Positions 42,958-53,022 of a DNA stretch of 64,000 nucleotides are shown in pieces. Below the pieces are notes generated by a model. The model was not told where the DNA came from. It did no database searches and was given only the letters and a program-made list of their open reading frames with translations. The translations under genes and the position numbers were made by a program. Each line of letters starts with the position of its first letter. The stretch's first letter is position 1. Origin of the DNA: Phytophthora colocasiae (taxonomy: Eukaryota; Oomycota; Peronosporomycetes; Peronosporales; Peronosporaceae); the NCBI GenBank assembly GCA_018806915.1, contig JAGKQI010000096.1, positions 1,116,001 to 1,180,000 of the forward strand. The letters run 5' to 3'.

Positions 42958-45900
42958 TTGGAAATCGGAAACAAGAGAATCAACCCTATCAAGCTCAACG
43001 CCTCATCGACTATGGGGCGCACGAACAAGGCCGAGTTCGTGACCTACACGATGGTGATCACACCTGCTACTGCTACGACTCCGGCAGAGACGGCTACCAT
43101 CAAGATCCAGAAGTTCCGTGGAGGAAGTGCTCGCGACTGGCTCAAATGGAGCAGCCAATTTCGTAGTCTGGCTCGCAAGAAGCAGTGGACCGACGAGCAG
43201 AAAGCTCACAACCTCGTTGCTCTCATCGACGGAGATCTCGAGCCTGAAGTCGAGCAAGCCGCCATCGACGCAGTCAACACGGGGCGGAGCTTCGAAGAGT
43301 TCTTCGCTGACGTTGGTCTGTTGTCGGTTCCGGCAGACTTCAGTGAGGACTTAGACAACGAGCTATGGACCATGAAAAACGCCGCGACGAGACCGTCGTG
43401 AAGTTCTCTCAGCGCCTGAAGGAGAACGTCCGCATGTTCGCTGAGCTTCCGCTGAACGCAGAAGAAGTGCCAGAGGTGCAGCAGTGTCGCTACCTTAAGA
43501 GAGGAATGCCGCGTGCCTGGCAAGACAAGCTAGCAGCTGCCGGTGTCGTGCACGACAGGTTCAGCGAGCTTGTGCTTTATTTCTCACGCATTGAGAAGGC
43601 GGAGTTGCAGCTTTCGACACGCGAAAAGAAACATGGCAAACAAAACCAAGGTCGGTCCAAGGACCAACAGAAAGACAAGGACTCTTCCAAGAACCAGTAC
43701 AAGGACGGCAAAAAGAGCGGCAATGGCTTCGAAGGGAAGCCCAAAGGTGAAAAGTGGTGCTCGTTTCACAAAACGAGTTCGCACAACACCAGCGATTGTT
43801 ACACCATCAAAAAGAAGGAGAAAGCTGAGCAGAAGAGCGCTGAAACGAAGACAACTTCTTCAAGTAAGCGAAAGGCTCGATACCCTCGTATCCACAGGGA
43901 CTCTGAGTCCGACTCAGACTCATATGACAGTGAGGACCAAGAGTTCAAGTTCGTCGGACTGGTGACGAAGTCGGAGCGGCCCGCAAGTGCTCCGTTACGG
44001 ATTCCTGTGAAGCTAAAGCGCAGTGGACAGATCTTTGACGCCCTCCTCGATAGCGGTGCTTCGAAGAGCATCATTAACGGCACAACGCTGGCTGCCAATG
44101 TAAACCTAGGGCGAAAGTTTATCTCAGCTTCGCCTACCACCTTCGAGACGATGAACGGCTCTGTGACCAGCAGCGGTACGACGATGGTGCAGTTCATCTT
44201 CCCGACATTAAAGACGGACTCCGTCATCACCCACCGCTTCGAGGTAATTGAGGACAGTCACGACGCCATGGTCATTGGTCGCGACATCATGAATACTCTC
44301 GGTCTGGTTCTCAACTTCAAGGACAAGGTCGTTCAATGGGACGAGAACAGTTACCGTATTAATACGGGTCGCGCTGCGGCAAGTAATGAACTTGGTGAGC
44401 CTGGTGAGCACGAAGACGAGTTCCCAGACGAAACGAAGGAGCTCGCCGACGGCGCAGTCGAGCCGGAGCAGCTGGTCCCCGACCTCTTGGACGCCGATCT
44501 CGCTCAGCAGTACTTGGATTTGCTCATCCAACACCGGACGTTGTACGACGGACACTTAGGTCGCATGCGTTTCGATGACTACTTGATCCCGATATCCCCG
44601 GACTACAAGCCGATACATGCAAAGCCCTACGCCATTCCACGCAGTCAGGAAGCGAAGGCTAAGGAAGCCATCCAGCGACTCATCAATGCAGACGTACTGG
44701 AGCAGATCTACGACTCGGAGATGGCATCGCCTGCGTTCTTCTTAGTGAAGAAAGATGGCTCGCTTCGACTACTTATTGATTACAGATGGTTGAACAAGTT
44801 CTTACGCAGAAGCCCCTACTACGTGCCACGCATCCGCGAGATACTGATGCGACTTGCGAAGGCAAAATGCATCTCGACATTTGACGCTAACCTTGGCTAT
44901 TACGCTCGGAGGCTCGCACGAAAGAGCCGCCCACTGACGGCGTTCTGCTTGCCGTTCGGCAAGTTCCAGTACAAGCGACTCCCGATGGGCATCTCGACCG
45001 CCCCCGATGAGTACCAGGCGTGTATGGAGCAGATCTTTGGCGACTTGGAGTTTGTAGTCGTTTACTTGGACGATATTCTGGTGTTCTCGAAGGATGAAAC
45101 AGAGCACCTGGCGCACCTACTCATTGTGTTTGAGCGCCTCGCCCGTTACGACGTCACTCTTAACGGAAAGAAGTGCCATATACTACGCGAAGAAGTCGAC
45201 TACCTGGGTTACACGCTGTCTGCTGAGGGCATCAAACCCCAGGCCAAGAAGATACAGGCAATCCAGCAGATCGCAGTGCCAAGGAACCGTAAAGAACTTC
45301 GACGTTTCTTGGGAATGATCAACTACTACCGGGACATGGTGCCCAACAAGACCACGTTGTGCAAGCCACTGCACAGGTTCACGAGCAGTAAGATGCCCTT
45401 CACATGGCTCCCCAGTGACACGGAAGCCTTTCGAGCAATCCAGAGAGCCTTTGCTGAGGCTGTACTGCTGTCATTTCCGGACTTCGATAAACCATTCCAG
45501 CTCTATGCAGACGCGAGCGGCACCCAGCTCGGAGGCTTAGTAATGCAGGAGACAAAGATCCTCGCTTGCTACTCGAAGACCTTGAATAAGCATCAACTCA
45601 ACTACACGACAATGGAGTTGGAGCTGCTCTCTATTGTAGAGCTACTTCGAGAATATCGTACGATGCTGCTCGGCTTTCCGGTGATCGTGCACACGGATCA
45701 CAAGAATTTGATCTACCCCGCTGAAACGAGCCTGTGGGTCAAGCGCTGGAAGTTGCTGCTCTCGGAATACCGCCTATCGCTTTATTACATTAAGGGAGTG
45801 AAGAACCTGGGGGCCGACGCGTTCTCGAGAATGAGATTCGTAGTGAACGAGAACAAGTCGCTGTATGAGGAGATCTACGCAGCGAGCAGCGAGCCTGAGC

Positions 45901-46997
45901 GCGTCATGCACGGGCCCGTTATCCGCCAGCACCAAGAAGCCGACGAGATGATTCAGAAGATAAAGGCAGCGTGTTTGGCAGGCAACAATAACCCCGACTA
46001 CCAGCTCGTTACGTTGTTGGGCTGTACCCTGGTTGCATACCAGAAGCGCGTGCTCGCTCCAGAAAGCCTGCGTGACGACCTCATCGCTTGGTATCACCTC
46101 AACCTGGGACATCCTGCCAGCGAACGACAGTTCAAGACAATGCGGCACACGTTCTACTGGCCGAGTATGGAGACCACTATCACTAAGTTCGTCAGGAAGT
46201 GCGTGACCTGCAAGCGAGCCAAGCTTCACGGTGGGAAACAGGACTATGGGCTTCTCCCACCAAGAACACTGAAGACCGTCAATCCATTTGACGTAGTTCA
46301 TGTCGACCTCATTGGTCCATACGAAGGAAACGGCTACGGGATCACCATGATCGACCAGGCGACCCGATGGCTCGAGGTCAGCGTCCAGCCCGACAAAGAA
46401 TCCTTGACAACGGCAGAAAGCTTCGATCGTGAGTGGCTGTGTCGATATCCGAGACCTCGTAAGGTCATCCACGACAAGGGTCCAGAGTTCACTGGCGACG
46501 AGTTTCAGGAGCTGCTACGAAGCTACGGGATCAAAGCCAAGCCCATTACCGTGAAAAACCCGCAGGCCAATGCGATCTGCGAACGAGTGCATCTGGAAAT
46601 CGGCAATATCCTCCGCTGTCACGAGGGCGCCGACTGGAGGAAGGTGATCTACTATGCGGCGTTCGCAGTACGAGCCAGCTACCACAGCATCCTCAACGCT
46701 TCCCCAGGCCAACTTGTGTTTGGGCAGGACATGATCTCGCGCCAACTGCACGACGCCAACTGGAGCTACATGTCCAAGCGCAGATTCAACGCGATCCTCA
46801 ACGACAACGACCGCGAGAACGACAAGAGACTCGAACACTTCTACAAGCCAGGTGATCAAGTGATGCTACGAGTTCCCAAACATTTCCGAGCCAAGCTCAA
46901 GCGAGTAGCTGACGGACCATTTACTATCAAGATCGTCCATGATAACGGTACCGTCACCATTGACAAAGGTGCTACGCAACAACAGGTCAGGTTTTAG
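42958..46997 (+). mobile_element. Ty3/gypsy gag-pol without visible LTRs (gypsy-3)
   Basis: A nearly whole gag-pol coding region with no direct LTR repeat on either side: the ~250 bases before it do not recur in the kilobase after it. It sits between the UPRTase-like gene and a minus-strand ORF at 46,987-47,448. Probably an end-truncated insertion; chromodomain absent. Confidence 0.75.
42958..46997 (+). pseudogene. gypsy-3 Gag-Pol polyprotein, one frameshift in Gag
   Basis: Gag starts at the ATG at 43,012 (M-G-R-T-N-K-A-E-F) and frameshifts in an A-run at 43,375-43,379. From there a single 1210-codon frame continues to a TAG at 46,995-46,997. Order: Gag; zinc-finger-like W-C-S-F-H-K...S-H-N-T-S-D-C; protease L-L-D-S-G-A-S-K-S; RT with R-L-L-I-D-Y-R-W and V-Y-L-D-D-I-L-V-F; RNase H L-Y-A-D-A-S-G-T-Q and H-T-D-H-K-N; integrase H-H-C-C ending C-V-T-C-K-R, then H-V-D-L-I-G-P, I-H-D-K-G-P-E-F and I-C-E-R-V-H. 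All catalytic residues of RT, RNase H and integrase seem present. With only one base missing in Gag, this is the best-preserved pol in the window, yet it has no LTRs. Confidence 0.88.
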
Positions 46998-47448
46998 AGA
47001 TGACGAGGGGACTCCCCTGCTCATGGGCTTGATAAAGAGAGCTGATCCGCGAGAAAGAAGATGCCTTTGAACTGTTGTCTTCTAATGATAACTCAGACAA
47101 AGACTGCTTCCTCTTAAGCTGCTCGTGTTCAAGCTGAAACGACGTCGGGAGACTGGGGCTTACTGACGAGAACGCACCTTCGATACTGTTGCGCCGCTTC
47201 TTGACCCCTGTGATGCCGGTGATGTTCAAACTTGAGGTACGTGTGTCGGAAGAAGCCGTGGGTAGATAGGAGGATAGCTGGGGGAGCGCGGTTGGCTCCA
47301 TGATTGGCCGTTCTTGCGAAAAACTAGAGTGAACGAGGCGCTGGACCTCTCTCCGGTGCCGTCTTCCGTTTTTGGTGAGGTTCTTCTCTGGCCAGTGCAG
47401 TAGGGAAATTCTACACGTCACGCATCGAGTTGACTGAGCGACCGGCAA
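46987..47448 (-). CDS. Hypothetical Ser-rich protein or 5' exon
   Basis: Minus-strand frame, best start the ATG at 47,301 (M-E-P-T-A-L-P-Q-L-S-S-Y-L). About 104 residues, Ser/Thr/Leu-rich with K-K-R-R-N-S-I-E-G and S-L-S-E-L-S-L. The stop overlaps the gypsy-3 pol end by 11 bases. It may be the first exon of the UPRTase-like gene, split from it by gypsy-3: same strand, and that gene lacks a start. It could also be an independent gene fragment. Function unknown. Confidence 0.35.
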   Translation of the reverse strand: MPVAQSTRCVTCRISLLHWPEKNLTKNGRRHRREVQRLVHSSFSQERPIMEPTALPQLSSYLPTASSDTRTSSLNITGITGVKKRRNSIEGAFSSVSPSLPTSFQLEHEQLKRKQSLSELSLEDNSSKASSFSRISSLYQAHEQGSPLVISKT

Positions 47449-47548
47449 AGGCTATGAGAAGGGACTGTGGTGTTGTGCTGCAAGGCGTCTCAACTGCTGC
47501 AAAGTGGATTCATGCGTTTTCGTAAGACAAATCTTGTGTTTTGGCAGG

Positions 47549-47702
47549 GTGCGTCCGACACTAGGTCTTACTTTTGGCCATCAACGAGAACTGATTATCT
47601 TTCGTTTGTCTTGTTTTTACTATTCGCATACTTAGGGTTATATACATTATCTCAATCACAACTTTTGTTGAGCCAAAAGTACGACACGGTGTCGTACTTC
47701 TT
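47549..47702. mobile_element. Possible small MITE
   Basis: CCGACACTAGGTCTTACTTTTGGCC at ~47,549 pairs with the reverse complement of the right end (CGACACCGTGTCGTACTTTTGGC, ending ~47,700). The interior is AT-rich and non-coding. AGTACGACACGGTGTCGTACT near 47,680 is itself a palindrome. No target duplication identified. Confidence 0.4.
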
Positions 47703-48560
47703 TGTCATTGGCCAAAAAGAGTTTTCTTGTGGTACTTAAAAAAATCCTCCGCCACTCGTCTTCTAAAGCCCCACCAGCCACCAACGCTGCCTTGACTCGA
47801 GATGCTTCACATCGTAACAGCAACACAGAGCTTACTTTATCCCGTGCTAACCCACTCGCCCACGATGAGCGAGTACTTAGTGCTGAGAATGTGAGAAACC
47901 CGTGTACTTCTTCTCGAACTCAGACCGTGTATCGATATCAGTGGTATCGCAGCATGGATTCGTGCTACACAGCCCGACGGCGAGCGATTCTTTGATGATA
48001 ATGGTGGTCTAAATGTCAATGTGTTCTCATGGTGGTATAATAGTCAGTATGTACTCAAGTTCAGGCTACAGTTTGTGCTCTTCCTGAGTCTTTGGCCCCT
48101 CGATTTGCTAAGCTACGGGAACAAAAAGGGATTTACGGGACTGGTATAACGCAGCAGCAGTTCAAGGATACAATGCGTAGACCGTTAGCCACGCTCGGAT
48201 GCGGTCTGTCCTCAGAGTTATTCACCGACAACTATTATTCACTTTTGGCCAAGTGATGGCAAACTGCACACACTTCCAGAAATCTTTGAGTTTCCGAGCA
48301 CAGATGTACTGCACGTTGGTACCTGTGGTGGTTCGGGAACGAAGTCGAAGGCCAGTCCCCATACAAGTCAGTATCAACGCATGACCTGGCGGCACGAAAA
48401 AAGCGTCAAACGTACTCAGAATGGCGCATGATGATGGAGCTGCAATTGAGAGAGATACCGGTGCTTTACCTTCCTCCTCAATGACTGAGCAGCAGGCGGC
48501 AATGCTCTGCGTCACCGGTGTCATCAGCCTGCCGCTCAGCTTTTCAACCGGTTCCCACCT
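47703..48560 (+). pseudogene. Unassigned degraded coding-like region, possibly transposase
   Basis: Several short plus-strand frames. One near 48,213 reads L-S-S-E-L-F-T-D-N-Y-Y-S-L-L-A-K, which recalls the x-T-D-N-Y-Y-T-S motif of piggyBac-type transposases. Others (Y-G-T-G-I-T-Q-Q-Q-F) do not help. Stops are frequent. Adjacent to the possible MITE. Confidence 0.3.
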
Positions 48561-49929
48561 ACCACGCAGTTGAAAGTCATAACTATGCTTCGTCTAGCTC
48601 ATCAAGCAGCACACACAAACAACCAAAACGCACACATTAGAGTACAGACCTAGGAAGAAGAGGAAGGAAGACTAAACGCACTTACTTGTAACTTCGTTCA
48701 CTGCGTCTGCTTGTACTTCAGCGTCTAAGCTGTGTTTGGCCTTTTGACGAATCACAACTCACCGTTTCTTTGTCGTCTGACTGTCTTACGAAGGCTCGAC
48801 ACAAGTGATTAACGGAGTTTACTGTTGGTGCGTCCTTCGCGCACTCCGTTTTCTCCTTACCAAAGTCCCTTCTAGCAAGTTGCTGTTGTAAACATTGATG
48901 CGTGCGCAGCGCCGCAGCGTGATAGAGGAATCCGGTTCCCCGCCACCTGGTTGCAGTTGATAGTCTACCTGCAGTGAAGAAGACTTATCTTCCTCAACTG
49001 CCTCGTCGACACCGTCAACTACCGGGACTTAACTCGTGCGTTCCTAGCGAAATGGTGCTGCAATTCACACCGGTGTCGGGTACGAATTGAGCTTGTCCCA
49101 ACAACAAGCAAACCGGCTTTGATCTCTCACGAAGCAGCCGTCGAGACAGAGACGATCACACCTTGAAGTTAACTCGATTGCGTCGCTTTGGCATGACGAA
49201 GGCAATCATAATCCGTTGGACCAGCTTTCGCCACTTGATTTATAACGTCGAGTGTTGCAACATGTCAGTGGTTGCTCATGAAGTTCATCAGCAAGCGCCA
49301 TCAGCAAGTCTGCTAAATTGATTGACGGAGGTCAAGCTCACTTTCGGCGGTGAACTTGACAAGATTTGTTGGTCACGTAATGCATCCAATCATTTTCCCG
49401 CCGGAAGCAACGTGCGTCGTCGATGAACCTTTTCCTTCCGATTCCGCCTGGTGCTGTTGCATTCGGGGCAGATCCAACGTCGGCGGCTTCATGCTCGCCT
49501 AGGGTTTGCCGTTAATTGCTGCTGCAACCACAGCCTATTAGGCTGCCTATGGCCTCGTCCATGGCTCGGCATGAACTGACCGTCGATCTGCAGCTTCCGT
49601 GCGAGCTGCTGAGCGCCACTGCGTTTACTCCATAATCGGCATCAAACGGAGAACCACCGTCAACATTCGACAATTGATGGGTCAAGAAGCTTAACTCCTG
49701 TAATTCGTTGTCAAGGAAGACTAATGAAATCGTACGTGTACATACTACAAGTTATCTGCAAAGGTAGGAAGGAGATGAGCGTTAGTCGCAACCAGATTGT
49801 CACGCACACGAAGGGACTCGGCACCTCGATTGCAAAGCTTCAACAAGAGCTTCTCTTCAATTGCGAGGCTGTTATCTCCATAATTGCCATCTTGTTCTCC
49901 AAACAGTATTGGTTTTCTGGCAAAAAGCG
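48561..49929. other. 1.4 kb without recognisable gene
   Basis: Only short ORFs. CA-rich and AGGAAGGAAG-type runs near 48,610-48,680 resemble LTR or intergenic sequence. No matching copy in the window, no repeat ends and no RNA gene seen. Confidence 0.4.
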
Positions 49930-51681
49930 TCACACCATAGCTGCAAAGTGAACTCTCTGACGCTGCAAGAGCTTCGTAGCCTCTTGGTCACCGCCACGCC
50001 GACAAACTTTGGAAGCAATCAGCACAAAAAAGGCGGTTGCAGCCAACCCACCTAAGATAACGACGATCGTCGCTAACAACAGCGAACCGGCCGATGAAGA
50101 AATTGTCTGCTGGATGGCCGATGTACCTTTCAACTTGGACGCCTTAGTAGTCGCCACGCAGGAGCTGAAATCTGCCACTGTAGACCACCAATACAGCGAA
50201 CACAGCCATTCTGCTTGGCACGCGGCATCCACACACGATGACTGAAGACGCGACTGTGCTTTCGAGTTGAAGTAGTATTGCTCGAGAAGATCCGCGTCTG
50301 TTGCTGCACGTTCCACGAAGCTGGTAATCTCTGTCGTATTCAATGATTTGACTCCGTACTCCGTGCTTCCTTGGAAGAGCGCTTTCCAATCGACAGTTTG
50401 AGCGGTCGTTGATATGTTTCCTCCGTAAACCGTGAAATCGAGAATATCATACGTTATGGCGTCGAAATCCCATATCATAAATGCTGGGTTGTTTAAGAAG
50501 AGCGGAGAGATGGCCGCTACCATGAAGATCGGAACCAGCTCGGGTTTATCGTCAAAGTCATCCACAGTCACCCCATTCTGCAGGAACTGTGCACTTAAAC
50601 CGCTAGATAATGGCAGACGAAACTCGACACTGTGCACGTGGCCGTAAAACTGCGCCTTGATGATGTCTGTGTACTGGTTAACGATTTTCTTGTACGTGTT
50701 GATGTACGTCTCGTTCCACATGGGTGAGCCGCTGTATGAGTCGATAATAGGTGGAATGTGACCAACAATATAGGCTAATTTACCAGCACCTCGCAATTCG
50801 GCCAGAGAGGCATTCAACCATGCAAACTGCTCGAACGGATCTGGTAATGCTGAAGTATCTGGCAGATGGCTTGGCTAAAGAATATTGCAGGGTCAGAACA
50901 ACAAATGAGAAGTAAGTACAGTGGCGAAACTTACCGAGTAAGGCAAAGTGTTCAATGTGATCACGATCAGGTTTTCATCAAGAGCGTATGCCAAGTAGCC
51001 ACGGCGGTTGAACCAGTCAAGGTTCGTGGCTGGCATCGTATCACTCCACGCGGGGGATATCAATGTAATAGCTGGATTCTCCTCCGTCTCCAGATCCGTC
51101 ACATCCATAGTGTAGTCAGGACCTGGCGAAGTAACATCAATTTACCACAACGGTGAAATCGGTCAGTATATTCAGCAAACCACAAACAAATCCGTACCTG
51201 TATCTGCATTGCCAATGATCGCAGTGATGTCCAAGACGGTGTCATTATTTGTTGAATAATACTTGGCCATGATCTCGACGTTCTCCTCGACAGCTTTAGC
51301 GAGGTACTCATCTGACAATTCTCCATGCACAGCATGATCTCCAGTGTAAAGGAAGAAGTCCGGTTTCGTCATCAAACTCTTGGCGTACTCTAATGCTGAT
51401 ATCAGTAGACTAACCGGTGCGTCGACACCATAGGCAAAGGGGATTTTTGCCGATTCACTGTCGTTTAGGGATTCGGAGATGTTGAGATGAACGTCCGAGA
51501 AGTGCAAAATGTGACGCACCGTCACGCCTTCCGTATCCCTCCCGCTACTATTGGTCATTCCCGTTGAATTACTGGCGGCACTGCTGGACTCCATCAAGGT
51601 GGTGAAGTTAGCGGCGGAAGTTGAAGCGATTGAAGTGACAACAATTCCAATCGCCAATAAAAGCCATACAGCGCAACGCAT
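49930..51681 (-). CDS. Acid-sphingomyelinase-like phosphodiesterase (copy B), three exons, membrane-anchored
   Basis: Exons 51,681-51,198, 51,122-50,935 and 50,874-49,930 with GT-AG introns of 75 and 60 bases give 538 residues. Start chosen at 51,681 (M-R-C-A-V-W-L-L-L-A-I-G-I-V-V), a clean signal peptide, over the ATG at 51,744. Motifs: H-F-S-D-V-H-L-N, L-Y-T-G-D-H-A-V-H-G, I-G-N-A-D-T-G, I-V-G-H-I-P-P, F-Y-G-H-V-H-S. Cysteines near C-V-D-A-A-C and W-L-C-S-L-Y-W match copy A. The C-terminus has a membrane helix (L-L-L-A-T-I-V-V-I-L-G-G-L-A-A) and a basic tail, so a type I ectoenzyme at plasma membrane or lysosome-like vacuole is likely. Middle exon is 188 bases, the same as in copy A. Confidence 0.9.
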
Positions 51682-51950
51682 GACGCCCACGATGCAATTT
51701 ACTTGCTCTCGATCGTGATTTTGCTGGAATGAATCCATTCCCACTGGAATCGAGCTCCCCGTGCTGGCGTCGTCCTTTGATTTCTACGTCAAGTCTGTGA
51801 TACTACGCTCATAACTTCCACACCATCCATACACCAAAGCATAGACCCGCTTAAGTACGTGAAATCAATCTTCTCTTAGTGGCTAAAATTCCACTCAAAC
51901 CATTGGCTCAGAGCCCCCTATCGAAGTACCGATACTGAAAAAACTTGTGG

Positions 51951-51963
51951 TCATTTCTCAAAG
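51951..51963 (+). promoter_or_regulatory. Oomycete initiator-like element of RPL23A
   Basis: TCATTTCTCAAAG, close to the core of the oomycete initiator (GCTCATTYYNCAWTTT), 17 bases before the ATG. The very short leader fits a ribosomal protein gene. Confidence 0.6.
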
Positions 51964-51979
51964 AGGCAAACAAGCAGAG

Positions 51980-52657
51980 ATGGCGAAGGTGACGAGCAAC
52001 CCCAAGACGGCCGCCGGCAAGTCGGCTGCCAAGCTGTCCAAGAAGGTGATCAAGGGCTCGCACGGCAAGGTCCTGAAGATCCGCACCAAGGTGCACTTCT
52101 ACAAGCCCAAGACCCTGCAGCTGGCCCGCGCCCCGCGTTACGCCCGCAAGGCCGTGCCGTCGCGCAACAAGCTTGACAAGTACCGCATTATCAAGTCCCC
52201 GCTCACCACGGAGTCGGCCATGAAGAAGATTGAGGACAACAACACGCTCGTCTTCCTGGTGGACCTGCTGGCCAACAAGCGCCAGATCAAGGACGCCGTC
52301 AAGCAGCTGTACGACATCAAGGTCGCCAAGGTCAACACTCTGATCAGGTACACCCCATCGCGTCGAGCTTTGAAATTAAATGACGGAGAGACCATATGTA
52401 AAGAACCCCCTTGAGTGACTGCACGTCTGGCCGTAGTCCTGATAGGGAAGTGCGGTGGCGTGACCTCTAGGGGCGGCGAGTGCATCTGTCTTGCCGCTCT
52501 CCGTCCTGTGTTGATGATAGAATTTCTGGAGCAGTATATACTAACTATTTGGATTGTTGTTTGTGTGTACAGACCCGATGGCCAGAAGAAGGCTTACGTG
52601 CGCCTGACCGCTGACTACGACGCTCTGGACGTGGCCAACCGTATTGGCGTGATCTAA
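51980..52657 (+). CDS. RPL23A: 60S ribosomal protein uL23 (L23a)
   Basis: Exon 1 51,980-52,347 and exon 2 52,573-52,657, intron 225 bases (GTACAC...TACAG), 150 residues. The ATG at 51,980 (M-A-K-V-T-S-N-P) is chosen because the initiator-like element lies between it and the in-frame ATG at 51,947. A Lys-rich eukaryotic N-terminal tail is followed by the uL23 core: [20 protein letters not shown] and N-T-L-V-F-L-V-D, ending [16 protein letters not shown]. It binds 25S/28S rRNA near the exit tunnel and docks SRP and chaperones. Codon use is strongly C/G-ending, as expected for high expression. Divergent from phosphodiesterase copy B (298 bases between starts). Confidence 0.97.
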
Positions 52658-53022
52658 GCTGTCTAGTTGGACTAGGTAGTACTGCTCGTGCTGCGAGGGA
52701 TCGCTCTTTGCCATCATCTTGAAGAAATAATAATACACAGCCGTCGCACCTTCGCCGAAAGGCTGAAGGAGCGGGCTTTCGTATGCTAAATTGCTGTTAC
52801 TGTATTCTTGTTGATTCATTGCTTGAATATGCTACATTTAGGCATATTCGTGTAGGACTTTATCAACATCTACTAACGCTGTTATTTCGAGAGGGAAGCA
52901 AGCTAGGTGTAGTTCTATTCCACTAGTCAGCTGTGCAGTACACAGCAATTGCCACATCACACAGCTAGTTGTGACTCGCCCATGAGGCGGGGTATTATTG
53001 CTTTCAAAAGCTGCTGCACAGC

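Noticed and set aside
45774..46472. Minus-strand ORF of 232 codons opposite gypsy-3 integrase
   Set aside because: Shadow of a highly conserved integrase frame, not in the position of the other two antisense genes.
42700..47300. LTRs around gypsy-3
   Set aside because: Searched by eye for a direct repeat of the ~250 bases before gag in the kilobase after pol; none found.
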